A program made the position numbers and the translations under genes. A DNA stretch of 64,000 nt, taken from contig NZ_PGFV01000004.1 in assembly GCF_021023135.1 (NCBI RefSeq), positions 62,001-126,000 of the forward strand, read 5' to 3'. The stretch comes from Brevibacterium sp. CCUG 69071. Lineage in GTDB: Bacteria > Actinomycetota > Actinomycetes > Actinomycetales > Brevibacteriaceae. Below the pieces are notes generated by a model, which saw only the letters and a program-made list of their open reading frames with translations, was not told where the DNA came from and did no database searches. Of the stretch, positions 45,601-53,289 are shown piece after piece (the stretch's first letter is position 1; every line of letters starts with the position of its first letter).

Positions 45601-46385
45601 GAGCCGAGTTCGACATCGGCGACGTCGCCGAGCAGCACGGTGCCGTCGGCGGTGCGCAGCGGGGTCTTCTCGATCTGTTCGACGGCGTCGACCTCGGTCC
45701 CGACTTCGACGGCCATCGACTCATCGCCTTCGGAGCTCTGACCCGCGGGGACGACGGTCCCGGCGGCGGTGAGCTCATCGGGGACGGAGCTTTCGACGAC
45801 GTTCTTCTCGGCCACGTCCTCGGGTCGGAAGGTGATGTCGACCCGCTGCTCGGTCTGTCCGGTGACGTCGACGTTCGACACCCCGTCGACGGCCTGGAGT
45901 TCGGGGACGAGCTCGGACTCGAGGCGGTCCCCGAGGGTCTCGGGGTCGCCTCCGGAGACGGCGAACATCGTCACGGGGACGTCGTCCATCTGATAGGACA
46001 GCACCTCCACCTCGGCGTCCTCGGGGAGGTTCGCCTTGGCACCGTCGACGGCGGACCGGATGGTGTCGGTCATCTCCTCGGAGTCCTTGCCGAAGGGCCA
46101 GCTGACCTCGGCCGTCATCGTGCCCGCCGAGGTGGTCGTGGTCACCGTCTCGAGCTCGCCGATGCCTTCGAGTGCCGTCTCCAGCGGCTCGGTCACGGTC
46201 GCCTCGACGACTTCCGGTGAGGCCCCGGGCACGGTGGCCTGCACCGAGGTGCTCGGGAGGTCGACCGAAGGCATCGTCTCCTGGTTGAGCGAGGTGGTCG
46301 CGACGACGCCGAAGACGGCGATCACGAGGGTGAGCAGTCCGACGATGAGGCGGTTCTTGAGACTCATCCGGGTGATCAGGGACAC
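42693..46385 (-). CDS. RND-superfamily efflux transporter permease (HAE/AcrB-like) with coiled-coil insertion
   Basis: A 1230-aa permease with 12 predicted membrane segments, driven by proton exchange. It opens MSLKNRLIVGLLTLVIAVFGVVATTSL. Family blocks: GRVVDDSIVVIENIRR (TM4), PSLIGLLMLIGIVVTNAIVLIDLIN and a duplicated porter domain. Two features are unusual. A long basic cytoplasmic loop lies between TM6 and TM7 (about 485-585). A charged coiled-coil insertion of about 125 residues lies in the second porter half (about 820-945). No membrane-fusion or outer-membrane partner is encoded nearby, as expected for a monoderm. GTG 46385 follows GGAGGAACCC. Exported substrate unknown: drugs or lipids are both possible. 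Confidence 0.92.
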   Translation of the reverse strand: MSLITRMSLKNRLIVGLLTLVIAVFGVVATTSLNQETMPSVDLPSTSVQATVPGASPEVVEATVTEPLETALEGIGELETVTTTTSAGTMTAEVSWPFGKDSEEMTDTIRSAVDGAKANLPEDAEVEVLSYQMDDVPVTMFAVSGGDPETLGDRLESELVPELQAVDGVSNVDVTGQTEQRVDITFRPEDVAEKNVVESSVPDELTAAGTVVPAGQSSEGDESMAVEVGTEVDAVEQIEKTPLRTADGTVLLGDVADVELGSIEKTSLSRADGKDSVTVAVTKNQDANVVDVSHKVGDVLDRVGPQLGDDTQFSTIFDQAPEIEKSIHDLSVEGGLGLIFAIFVILAFLGSFRSTIVAAISIPMSLLIAMIGLMVGDYTLNILTLGALTIAVGRVVDDSIVVIENIRRRQGTSDLTIDDIVASVKQVAGAITASTLTTVAVFLPIAFVDGIAGQLFRPFSVTVSLALLASLLVALTIVPVFSYWVLRRSPKPLSPKRQAATDASYERWAAKQHERSVRRAERRQKTIDRRNAKRAAKGQEPLPAAVVEPVVAPAPGNGEASDRVDRLQQRSLPAILSALHYPWRTIAFSVVIFIITMMSASFLRTDLLGSAGQNSLYLTQTLPAGASLTASDEAAKKVEEVLGSDPDVETYSSTVNGPESGTENQFNITLTEDSETEVATNRIRTQLEDLGKDAGEVDLQDASGTTSEDVEIKLSGTDLGALGDAADEVTKTMADEAGVSNARNDLAADQPVIRVDVDREKAADYGYSQAEVGQAIAGALHGTEAGTVTLKGKERDIFLAPTHPDATPDEIRTLELPVTEVQTQNAQEDATDRVEEKTDARAEEAKRKAAEDADEQLESAREARDNAADQLEEARKALRDAENPPPAPSPGDMAADQVEQAREGVEQAEKGLEEANDSIDDIVDGQREQEQSQEEEQSLADEQAAIPDIKGEPITVDEIAKVEETETPATIAREDGDRQVTVFATPADGQLNAVTQAAQELQSSMDLPDGVSFDVGGASQEQEESFGQLGAAMAVAIVLVFLVMIATFRSFVQPLILLVSIPFAATGAVLLLLATNTPLGIPSLIGLLMLIGIVVTNAIVLIDLINKLREHGMGLMDAIVHGTRLRLRPILMTAAATVFALVPMSLGLTGGGVFISQPLAIVVIGGLTSSTVLTLILVPALYLLVERRKETRAAHKEAKRAAHRRADEERIAAEQIDVETAEVARRPEGE

Positions 46386-46698
46386 GGGTTCCTCCGGTTT
46401 CCGGCGGCCATCGCCGGAGATCGTGGGGCGGGCTGGGCTGGTGGGGCCTGGTGGTGCTGTGGTGCTGTGGTGCTGGCACCCGGGGATTGCGGGCGGCTCA
46501 CGGGAGATCGAGCCTGATCAGTCTTTCAAGTCACCCGTCTCTGCGCGTCCCCCGAAAGGTGTCATTCGCATCCCCCGAAAGGGTGATATTTCGATCCTAG
46601 GATCGGTCTCCGGACCGCGGCGCGGGTGTTTTCCCCCGGCTGACCCTCAGGTAATACGGAGGAATTCCGGAGGGTTGTCTGCGGGGGATCACTTGTCG
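46386..46698. other. Intergenic region between RND exporter and COG0523 GTPase
   Basis: A 313-base gap without a gene. It holds three GGTGCTGK tandem units (46453-46476), a 23-bp-spaced direct repeat of TCCCCCGAAAGG (from 46545 and 46568) and a perfect 14-bp palindrome centred on CCTAGG (46592-46605). The repeats probably contain control elements of the minus-strand exporter. Confidence 0.55.
46545..46605. promoter_or_regulatory. Candidate regulatory region: direct repeat plus 14-bp palindrome
   Basis: Two copies of GCRTCCCCCGAAAGG begin at 46545 and 46568 (23-bp period, about two helical turns). The palindrome CGATCCTAGGATCG follows at 46592-46605. Located about 160-220 bp upstream of the RND start codon. 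Confidence 0.4.
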
Positions 46699-47904
46699 TC
46701 AGCTGTGCAGGCGCACCTGCCGGAGGAGGCGTTCGAGGCCGGCGCTGTTAGCGTCTTCGCTCAGCCCGGGCTCGAGGCGATCGCGCACCTCGGTCTCGTC
46801 GAATCCTTCGCCGATGACGACGAGGACGCTGTCGTGACCAGTGCCTGTACCAGTGCCGGTGCCAGTGCCGGGGCAGCGGCCGTTGTCGGAGACGTAGACG
46901 TTCGGGCCCACCGCCTGCACGCCGAAGTGCCGCGTCGCCGAGCGTTCGGCGACGCGGACCTGGCCCTTGACCCGGTAGACCCCCGCGGGCAGGTCTTCGA
47001 GGAAATCCATCACGCGATCCGGGTCCGCCCAGCCCGTCCCGGTCACCGTGATCGCCTGTGCATGCCGGTGACCGGCAGATTCATGACCACCGTCAGGTCC
47101 ATGATCGGTTTCGGCTCCGCGTTCGATCTCGGCTTGCCGTTCGGCATAGGCGGCGCGGATGAGTTCGCGGATCGGCAGCTCCGGTTGGAGCGGAGCGTCC
47201 GTCGGCGAGGGCGCATCGCCTCGACGAAGCCCGGCCCCTCCGTGAGAATCTGCGCCTCGGCGATCAGCCAGACTCCCATGTTCCCCGGCCCCCGGGTCGA
47301 AGATGAGCGTGGGATCGAGCCTGCCGAAGCTCGTGCCGATGACGAGGACCCGGGGATTGCGGCGGTGCACTCGGCTGCGCACGGCTTCGACCGCCGCTTC
47401 CCGTTCCTCGGCCGGAACCTGATCGAGCTTGTTGACGAGGACGAGGGTCGTCGCCGCATAGCGCATCGGCGGCAGCGCCTCGGTGTCGACCGTGGATGAG
47501 TGCATGAGCGCATCGACGACGTCGATGACCCCGCCGAGGTGGAAGCGGTGACGGCCCATCCGGGTGACCATCCGCGCCAGAGTCAGCGGCTCGGCGAACC
47601 CGCTGGCCTCGACGATGATCGCATCCAGGCGCAGGCTCGGTTTCGCGAGTGCGACGAGGGCGTCCTCGAGCGAGCTGTCGTCATCGAGGCAGCAGATGCA
47701 GCCCCCGGAGATCGAGAACGGTTCGTCGACCTGGCCGACGACGAGGCCGGCATCGATGTTGAGGTCGCCGAAATCATTGACGACGACACCGATCCGAGCA
47801 TCCGGATGGCGCAGCAGGTGGTTGAGCAGGCTCGTCTTTCCGGCGCCGAGGTAGCCGGTGAGCAGAATGACCGGAACCGCTTCGCTCATTCGTCGTCTGC
47901 TCAC
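46699..47904 (-). CDS. COG0523 (CobW/P47K) GTPase, probable zinc metallochaperone
   Basis: A 401-aa G3E-family GTPase. The P-loop is GYLGAGKTS, the metal-binding CxCC motif is GGCICCL, and the specificity motif is NKLDQ. The C-terminal CobW_C domain (TGTGWADPDRVMDFLEDLPAGVYRVKGQV) is present. Between the domains lies a His/Asp-rich linker (HGPDGGHESAGHRHAQ), and the C-terminus has a GT repeat. Divergence from zur and the nearby L36 paralogue point to a zinc-allocating protein of the Zur regulon. GTG 47904 with GAGGAGG is preferred; ATG 47889 is possible. Confidence 0.9.
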   Translation of the reverse strand: MSRRRMSEAVPVILLTGYLGAGKTSLLNHLLRHPDARIGVVVNDFGDLNIDAGLVVGQVDEPFSISGGCICCLDDDSSLEDALVALAKPSLRLDAIIVEASGFAEPLTLARMVTRMGRHRFHLGGVIDVVDALMHSSTVDTEALPPMRYAATTLVLVNKLDQVPAEEREAAVEAVRSRVHRRNPRVLVIGTSFGRLDPTLIFDPGAGEHGSLADRRGADSHGGAGLRRGDAPSPTDAPLQPELPIRELIRAAYAERQAEIERGAETDHGPDGGHESAGHRHAQAITVTGTGWADPDRVMDFLEDLPAGVYRVKGQVRVAERSATRHFGVQAVGPNVYVSDNGRCPGTGTGTGTGTGHDSVLVVIGEGFDETEVRDRLEPGLSEDANSAGLERLLRQVRLHS

Positions 47905-47930
47905 TCCGCCTCCTCGGTCGCCCCGACCTT

Positions 47931-47963
47931 GTTATTGGTAACGTTTTTCATTATTCTCGAAAC
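47931..47963. promoter_or_regulatory. Candidate Zur-controlled divergent promoter
   Basis: AT-rich island between the COG0523 gene and zur. It includes GTTATTGGTAAC (47931-47942, 4+4+4 symmetry) and GTTTTTCATTATTCTCGAAAC (47943-47963), whose TCATTATTCTC core resembles the site before the L36 gene. The match to published actinobacterial Zur boxes is partial. Confidence 0.4.
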
Positions 47964-48069
47964 ATATGCACTTCGACGCATGCGACCGGCCCGGCAGGAC
48001 GCCGCCGCATGATCGAGACCGCACCCACGATATCGGTTCACCGCAGTTGAGCCCGGAAGGCAGAGGGCA

Positions 48070-48483
48070 ATGACAGACGGCCACAGCCCGAAGAAGACCC
48101 GCAGCACCGCACAGAAGGCACTCATCCGCTCTGCGCTCGAGGCCGAGACCCGGTTCGTCTCGGCCCAGCAGCTGCACCGCAGCCTCGAGGACCAGGGCGC
48201 ATCGGTCGGCCTGGCGACCGTCTATCGGCAGCTCAATGCACTCAGCCAAGCGGGCCACGCGGATGCGATCACCATCGCTGAGAAGCAGCTCTTCCGCGCC
48301 TGCACGCACAGCGAACACCACCATCACCTCGTGTGCGAAAGCTGCGGGAAGGCGGTCGAGATCGAACCGCCCGGCGAGGATTGGATGCGCACGCTCGCCC
48401 GCTCACACGGCTTCGAGGCCACCCGCCACGTCTTCGAGATCTTCGGCCTCTGCGCAGACTGCCGGGCCGCGCAGGAGACGTGA
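48070..48483 (+). CDS. zur: Fur-family regulator, probable zinc uptake regulator Zur
   Basis: A 137-aa Fur-superfamily repressor. The winged helix contains RFVSAQQLHRSLEDQGASVGLATVYRQLNAL (about 28-58). The regulatory metal site is in a His-rich CTHSEHHHHLVC segment (79-89). Structural zinc is held by CxxC pairs (Cys89/92 and Cys128/131). The AEKQLFRAC sequence follows Zur rather than Fur. Neighbourhood of two COG0523 proteins and a cysteine-free L36 supports zinc. It is divergent from the COG0523 GTPase and probably represses both sides when zinc is ample. Confidence 0.9.
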   Translation: MTDGHSPKKTRSTAQKALIRSALEAETRFVSAQQLHRSLEDQGASVGLATVYRQLNALSQAGHADAITIAEKQLFRACTHSEHHHHLVCESCGKAVEIEPPGEDWMRTLARSHGFEATRHVFEIFGLCADCRAAQET

Positions 48484-48486
48484 CCG

Positions 48487-49518
48487 TCACATTCGCGCGG
48501 TGTCCCACGCCGGGAAGTCGTCGGCGAATCGCGCCCAGGTCATCGGCCCGGCGGTCAGTTCGGCATCGGTCAGCGCCGCCAAGTCGAGGGCCTCTCGCAG
48601 CTTCGCCTCATCGAGGTCGATGCCGAAGAAGGCGAGATCCTGACCGAAGGCCAGGAGCTCCCCACCCTCGCCGAGGCGGTCATCGAGGGCCAGCGGAGAC
48701 AGCGTGAAGATGGTTCCCACCTGATCCCATTGAGCGGTCAAATGCGGACGTGAGGCCAAGCGGGCGAATCCTGCCGAGCGGATGATTCGACCACAGTACC
48801 CCTGTGAGAGGCAGTCGGTCAGGGTCGCGTGCAGGCGACCGGGATGGAAGGCCCGACACTGCTCGTAGCGGCAGGCGCCGAGACCGGTCGCATAGGCCCT
48901 GGGCCAGAACTCCGCATTGAGGATCGCCGTCCATCCCGCGCTCGGCGGACGTGAGGCGAAGGGCCATCGGACCATGCCGTGCACGGAATTCTTCTCGGTG
49001 ATCACGGCCGCATGGGCATCAGGGTTGAGGTGGCCGATGAGGGCGATCACGAGCTCGAACTCCTCGGCGGACAGCGCCTGCGCGTTCACGATCGCGGCGG
49101 TCGAGGCGAATTCGATCTGGCTGACGAGCAGTTCGGCCTTCGCCGCGACGATGCCGCCGGACCCGAGTTCGAGGAACTCCTCGGATCCGAGGTCATCGAG
49201 GAGGTGACCGACGTCGAGGACACTGACGAGATCGATGAGCTCCGTCCCGGCGCTCGGGGCGCTGAGCGCGCCGACGATCTCCATCACCGGGGTCTCGGTG
49301 GGATATTCGAGGACCACTCCGCGCGCGCCGAAGGCCGTGCGCACGAGCTCGATCATCCGGTCGACGGCGGCGATCCCCTGTCCGGTCTGCTCGGCGGGGA
49401 CGAGGATGAAGCCGCGCGCCTTCGCCAGACGCATCGCATAGTCCCTTCTCTCCACGGCGCAGGCACCCGTGACGGCGATGGCCTCGACCGAGGCCGCAGT
49501 GTGCTCGGGCATTCGCAT
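48487..49518 (-). CDS. COG0523-like protein lacking the P-loop
   Basis: About 343 aa. The general order is that of CobW-type GTPases: an N-terminal AIAVTGACAVERRDYAM strand, VVLEYPTETPVMEIVG, DLVSVLDVGHLLDDL, then STAAIVNAQAL where GTPases have NKxD. The CobW_C-like domain ends it (FHPGRLHATL, GIIRSAGFARLASRPHLTAQWDQVGT). Walker A (GxxxxGKT), the CxCC metal motif and NKxD are all missing, so it should not bind GTP. It is divergent from the L36 gene with a shared Zur-box-like site. ATG 49518 or 49512 follow AGGAAAGG. Possibly a zinc-binding or partner subunit (inference). Confidence 0.8.
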   Translation of the reverse strand: MRMPEHTAASVEAIAVTGACAVERRDYAMRLAKARGFILVPAEQTGQGIAAVDRMIELVRTAFGARGVVLEYPTETPVMEIVGALSAPSAGTELIDLVSVLDVGHLLDDLGSEEFLELGSGGIVAAKAELLVSQIEFASTAAIVNAQALSAEEFELVIALIGHLNPDAHAAVITEKNSVHGMVRWPFASRPPSAGWTAILNAEFWPRAYATGLGACRYEQCRAFHPGRLHATLTDCLSQGYCGRIIRSAGFARLASRPHLTAQWDQVGTIFTLSPLALDDRLGEGGELLAFGQDLAFFGIDLDEAKLREALDLAALTDAELTAGPMTWARFADDFPAWDTARM

Positions 49519-49535
49519 CCTTTCCTGGAACGATC

Positions 49536-49565
49536 TATGATTAAGCTTAATCATACTCATTCTCA
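49536..49565. promoter_or_regulatory. Zur-box-like site shared by L36 and the P-loop-less COG0523 gene
   Basis: Read on the minus strand, 49551-49565 is TGAGAATGAGTATGA, matching the actinobacterial Zur consensus TGAAAATGATTTTCA at 11 of 15 positions. It overlaps a perfect 20-bp palindrome at 49536-49555 (TATGATTAAGC half-sites). It lies between two divergent genes that fit a zinc regulon. Confidence 0.65.
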
Positions 49566-49580
49566 TTAAGGAGTCACGTC

Positions 49581-49703
49581 ATGAAGGTCCGCCGCTCACT
49601 GCGCTCGCTCAAGAAGATGCCCGGATCGCAGGTGGTCCGCCGCCGCGGTCGCGTCTACGTCATCAACAAGAAGAACCCGCGGTTCAAGGCGCGTCAGGCC
49701 TGA
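49581..49703 (+). CDS. rpmJ: 50S ribosomal protein L36, cysteine-free (zinc-independent) paralogue
   Basis: A 40-aa protein with sequence [20 protein letters not shown] followed by [20 protein letters not shown], an L36 without the C-C-C-H zinc ligands of the standard form. ATG 49581 has a strong AAGGAG box. Such C-minus paralogues are induced under zinc starvation and replace the zinc-binding L36, freeing zinc. The Zur-box-like site upstream fits this. The 3' end overlaps the convergent GntR gene by 20 bases. Confidence 0.92.
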   Translation: MKVRRSLRSLKKMPGSQVVRRRGRVYVINKKNPRFKARQA

Positions 49704-50388
49704 CCCACGCATCGGGCCCGACCGTGCCGGGAGCCTCACCGGACTCGAAGATCTGCGGGTTGCGCTCGACGAGTCGCCGGGTGTGGCGAATATGCAGGGC
49801 CAGCGTCGCCTCGGCGGCATCGACGTCTCGCTCCTCCACGGCACGCAGCAGCATCCGATGCTCGGTCAGGATGTCCTCCCGACGCCTGCTCACCGAGGGG
49901 CTGAGGAGCTGCCGGCGATAGAAATGCGTGAGGTTCCACAGATGGTCGACGGTCTCCCGCAGTCGCTTCGTCGCCGGTCCCGCCGTCAGAGCCCGGTGGA
50001 AGTCCCGGTCGCGCTCGACGAGCTCTCCCCTCGACGTCGATGCCGCGACCGCCTCGGCGAGCCGGGAGAATTCCACGAAGGATTCGGTCGTATGACCGGG
50101 CATGGCCAGCCGGAGCAGCAGCGGCTCAAGACGCTCGCGCATGAGGTAGATCTCGCGGCACTCCTCGAGGTCGAGCCTCGAGACCCAGGCCCCGGTCGAG
50201 GCGACGAGCGTGACGAGTCCCGATGACTCGAGGAAGCGCAGTGTTTCGCGGATCGGGAGTCGGCTGACCCCGAACTCCTCGGCGATCTCCTCCTGCCGAA
50301 TCCGCGTGCCGGGCGGCAGACGCCCGTCGATGATGCGTCCGCGCAGCTCCGCAGCGATCGCAGCGCTGCGAGCCTGATCATGTGTCAC
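49684..50388 (-). CDS. GntR-family regulator with FCD domain
   Basis: A 234-aa repressor: N-terminal helix-turn-helix ([41 protein letters not shown]) and FCD C-terminal helices with conserved metal-site residues ([35 protein letters not shown]). GTG 50388 follows GGGAGG at 10 bases. A longer open frame to 50532 lacks an RBS and family similarity. It is divergent from an amino-acid permease, whose upstream region has two FadR-type palindromes, so it probably controls that gene. Confidence 0.87.
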   Translation of the reverse strand: MTHDQARSAAIAAELRGRIIDGRLPPGTRIRQEEIAEEFGVSRLPIRETLRFLESSGLVTLVASTGAWVSRLDLEECREIYLMRERLEPLLLRLAMPGHTTESFVEFSRLAEAVAASTSRGELVERDRDFHRALTAGPATKRLRETVDHLWNLTHFYRRQLLSPSVSRRREDILTEHRMLLRAVEERDVDAAEATLALHIRHTRRLVERNPQIFESGEAPGTVGPDAWVRPDAP

Positions 50389-50571
50389 CGCACCGTCACC
50401 TCCCTCATCGGACCCTGCCCAGAAGCTTAGACCGCTTCCATGGGCCGCCGGGGACATCCGGGACCCTCCGGCATCACGACTCGCCCGAACCGCAACCGAA
50501 CTGCAACTCAAGCTCGCAGACGAGCCTGACACGCCGCCTCGGCGAATTCCCTTCCGCCAATTTCGGACGAC

Positions 50572-50583
50572 ATTGGATCCGAT
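50572..50583. promoter_or_regulatory. GntR-type operator, imperfect copy
   Basis: ATTGGATCCGAT differs in one base from the perfect palindrome 75 bp downstream. Confidence 0.55.
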
Positions 50584-50646
50584 CGGTATTTGCCCTTGTC
50601 ACGGAATCGCGATTATTCGCGACATTCTTTCTGTGTTCCGCTCAGC

Positions 50647-50658
50647 ATTGGATCCAAT
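50647..50658. promoter_or_regulatory. GntR-type operator, perfect 12-bp palindrome
   Basis: ATTGGATCCAAT is fully symmetric and has the form expected for FCD-type GntR regulators. It lies between the divergent regulator and permease, 167 bp before the permease start. Confidence 0.6.
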
Positions 50659-50825
50659 CTGGTCCGCGCTTTCACATTCCCCGAATATCGGAACATTACC
50701 GCTGATCACAGGGTGTATATAGGCACTCTGCCCAGGAGCCACAAAAGCCATAATCGTGATTGACATCACTTCTGCATAGGCGCAAACTTCAACAGTCGAA
50801 AGAACTATTCGCCACTGAAAGGGAA

Positions 50826-52478
50826 ATGATGTCCACCATCAATCCCCCGACGCCCGGACATCCCACAAAGGTCGAAGTCCGGCACGACAAGGGACTCAAA
50901 CGAGATATCGGCAAGATCGGTCTGCTCTTCACCGGGGTCGGTTCGATCATCGGTTCGGGGTGGCTCTTCGGAGCGTTCAACGCCTCGGTGATGGTCGGTC
51001 CGGCGTCGCTGATCTCCTGGGCGCTCGGCGCCGTGATGATGATCTTCGTGGCGCTCAACTACGCCGAGCTCGGCGTCATGTTCCCCGTCGCCGGCGGCGT
51101 CATCCGCTTCCCCCACTTCTCCTTCGGGTCCTTCGCGAGCTTCACCAGCGGCTGGATCACGTGGCTCTCGGTTGCGGCAACGGTGCCGATCGAGGTCATG
51201 GCCGCCGTCCAGTACGCCTCGAGCTATCTCCCCTGGCTCATGCACACCGTCGACGACGTGGCCGTCCTCACCGGCCCCGGCATCGCGGTCAGCATCGCAC
51301 TGATGCTCGTCTTCAGCGTCATCAACATCTACGGCGTCTCGCTCTTCGCCCGCTTCAACAACATCCTCGTATGGTGGAAGCTCGCCGTCATCCTGCTCGT
51401 CATCGTCGTGTTCTTCGCCCTCTCGTTCAACCCCGGACACTTCACCTCCCAGCAGTTCGGCGGCTTCGCACCCAATGGCGTCGCCCCCATCCTCGCGGCA
51501 CTGCCGGCCGCCGGAATCGTCTTCTCCTACCTCGGCTTCCGCCAGGGCGTCGAGTTCGCCGGCGAGACTACGAACCCGCAGAAGAACGTGCCCTTCGCCG
51601 TCATCGGCTCGATCCTCGTCACCGGCCTCATCTACGTCGGACTGCAGGCCGCCTTCATCGGAGCCCTGCCCACCGACCTGCTCACCGACGGCTGGTCGAA
51701 CCTCGCATTCACCAATGACGCGGGACCGCTGGCCGAGATCTCACTGCTCCTGGGCGCCGTCTGGCTGGCCGTCATCCTCTACGGCGACGCCATCATCTCC
51801 CCTGCCGATACGGGCCTGATCTACACCGCGCTGGCTCCGCGCCTGTCCTACTCGCAGGCGAAGGTCGGCAATGCCCCGCGCGCCCTGGCCAAGCTGAACA
51901 AGAACGGGGTCCCCTGGGTCTCCCTGCTCGTCGTCTTCATCGTCTCGTGCATCATGTTCCTGCCGTTCCCGTCCTGGGCGAAGCTCGTCGGGTTCATCAC
52001 CTCGGGCACGGTGCTCTCCTTTGCGACCGGCCCGATCGTCGTCGCCTCTCTGCGTCGTCAGCTGCCCGCCCAGGAGCGTCCGTTCAAGCTGCCCGGCGGT
52101 GACACGCTGCCGATCATCGGCTTCGTCTGCTCGAACCTCATCGTCTACTGGACGGGCTGGGAGACGAACTGGAAGCTGTTCCTCGCCGTGGCCATCGGCT
52201 ACCTCGTGATGATCCTCCACCACATCTTCGCGAAAGATAAGAACCGTCTGCCCGCGCTGAAGATGCGCTCGGGCTGGTGGATGCTGCTGTGGATGGGCGG
52301 ACTCGTCGTCCTCAGCCTGATCGGCCACTACGGCGGCGGCCTCGACCTGCTCGGCTTCATCGTCGGCGAGGTGGTCACCGTGATCTTCTCGATCGTCGTC
52401 TTCTACGTGGCCATCGCCTGCCGGCTGAGCCCGGAGGAGGCCGTCGAGGCGGTCGAGCAGACCCAGATCGAGGACTGA
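50826..52478 (+). CDS. APC-family amino-acid permease
   Basis: A 550-aa transporter with about 12-14 membrane segments. Family landmarks: TGVGSIIGSGWLFGAFNASVMVGPASLISW (TM1), LGFRQGVEFAGETTNPQKNVPFAVIGSI (TM6-7 loop) and NKNGVPWVSLL. ATG 50826, or the next ATG at 50829, follows GAAAGGGAA. A TTG-initiated frame from 50760 is unlikely. It is controlled, in all likelihood, by the divergent GntR/FCD regulator, so it probably imports an amino acid or amine used as a nutrient. Substrate unknown. Confidence 0.9.
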   Translation: MMSTINPPTPGHPTKVEVRHDKGLKRDIGKIGLLFTGVGSIIGSGWLFGAFNASVMVGPASLISWALGAVMMIFVALNYAELGVMFPVAGGVIRFPHFSFGSFASFTSGWITWLSVAATVPIEVMAAVQYASSYLPWLMHTVDDVAVLTGPGIAVSIALMLVFSVINIYGVSLFARFNNILVWWKLAVILLVIVVFFALSFNPGHFTSQQFGGFAPNGVAPILAALPAAGIVFSYLGFRQGVEFAGETTNPQKNVPFAVIGSILVTGLIYVGLQAAFIGALPTDLLTDGWSNLAFTNDAGPLAEISLLLGAVWLAVILYGDAIISPADTGLIYTALAPRLSYSQAKVGNAPRALAKLNKNGVPWVSLLVVFIVSCIMFLPFPSWAKLVGFITSGTVLSFATGPIVVASLRRQLPAQERPFKLPGGDTLPIIGFVCSNLIVYWTGWETNWKLFLAVAIGYLVMILHHIFAKDKNRLPALKMRSGWWMLLWMGGLVVLSLIGHYGGGLDLLGFIVGEVVTVIFSIVVFYVAIACRLSPEEAVEAVEQTQIED

Positions 52479-52489
52479 GGTTCGGCCGA

Positions 52490-52565
52490 CTGTTCAGTTC
52501 GGTCGGACATCAGTGAGGCCGCCGAGGCGGTTCTGCCGGACCGCAGAAGCTGTTCAGTTCGGTCG
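52490..52565. repeat. 16-bp direct repeat, second copy spanning the mobA stop
   Basis: CTGTTCAGTTCGGTCG occurs at 52490-52505 and 52550-52565, 60 bp apart. The second copy contains the minus-strand stop of the MobA-like gene. Confidence 0.8.
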
Positions 52566-53162
52566 ATCCGGGTGGGCCAGGCTATTCCGAATCCTGGCGA
52601 GGTCTTCGGCGGTGTCGAAATCGGCCAGCTGATCCGGGTCGGCGTCGACGAGAGTCGGAGCGATTCCGGAGAAGAGGAGTTTGACCGGGCGATCGGCCAC
52701 GGGCGCGACCGCGGCCAGACGCTGTCGCAGCAGCGCAGTCGGCCATGCGGTGCACAGGAACTGGGTCTTCCCACGCTCGTCGACGCTCGAGGCCGGCCGG
52801 GCCTCACGCCGACATGCGGCGAGCAGTGCGCGCAGAAGTTCGGCGGTGATGAGCGGCATGTCTCCGGCCAGGACGAGCGTGACATCGGGTTCGTCGGCCG
52901 CAGCATCGCTGGCGGCGGCGATTCCGGCCAGCGGCCCCGCGAAGCGCGGCTCCTCGACGACGGTGCGGACCTCAGCGGCCTCGGATTCGCTGAGTCCTTC
53001 GGCGGTGCCGGCGATCCACACCGTCCCCTCGGGCACGGCCACTCGCACAGCGGCGAGGATCCGTGAGAGCACCGAGCGGCCCTCCAGCTCGACGGCGGGT
53101 TTGTGAGAACCGCCGAGGCGGCTGGAACGACCGCCGCTGAGGATGATCACCGAAGTCGACAT
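52554..53162 (-). CDS. mobA: MobA-like molybdenum cofactor guanylyltransferase
   Basis: A 202-aa nucleotidyltransferase. The GTP-binding opening ILSGGRSSRLGGSHKPAVEL matches the MobA/MocA signature (GGxSxRMGxDK), though the usual MG is LG and DK is HK. The metal block LVLAGDMPLI is present. It probably attaches GMP (or CMP) to molybdopterin. No other moco genes are in the window, so the substrate assignment is moderate. ATG 53162 begins MSTSVIILSGG; an open frame continues to 53228 without an RBS. Confidence 0.8.
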   Translation of the reverse strand: MSTSVIILSGGRSSRLGGSHKPAVELEGRSVLSRILAAVRVAVPEGTVWIAGTAEGLSESEAAEVRTVVEEPRFAGPLAGIAAASDAAADEPDVTLVLAGDMPLITAELLRALLAACRREARPASSVDERGKTQFLCTAWPTALLRQRLAAVAPVADRPVKLLFSGIAPTLVDADPDQLADFDTAEDLARIRNSLAHPDRPN

Positions 53163-53289
53163 ACTCCGATGGTACGCATTTCTTCGCCCCCGGATCGGGT
53201 CGGCCGACAACGGATTCCGCACCCCCACCTCGGCGGGGGTGGGTCATAATGGGGCCAGGAACCGTACGTCGCGCACGGAGGAGAGAAGA

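Larger units (their letters stand above)
50389..50825. other. Divergent control region of GntR gene and APC permease
   Basis: 437 bases without a gene, AT-richer than the surroundings. It contains two GntR-type palindromic sites (50572-50583 and 50647-50658) and TATATA near 50717. A TTGACA at 50760 could be a -35 element, but no well-spaced -10 was recognised. Confidence 0.5.

Noticed and set aside
52391..52620. Small RNA or attenuator near the 16-bp direct repeats between permease and mobA
   Set aside because: Only a simple direct repeat is visible; no promoter or stable hairpin identified.
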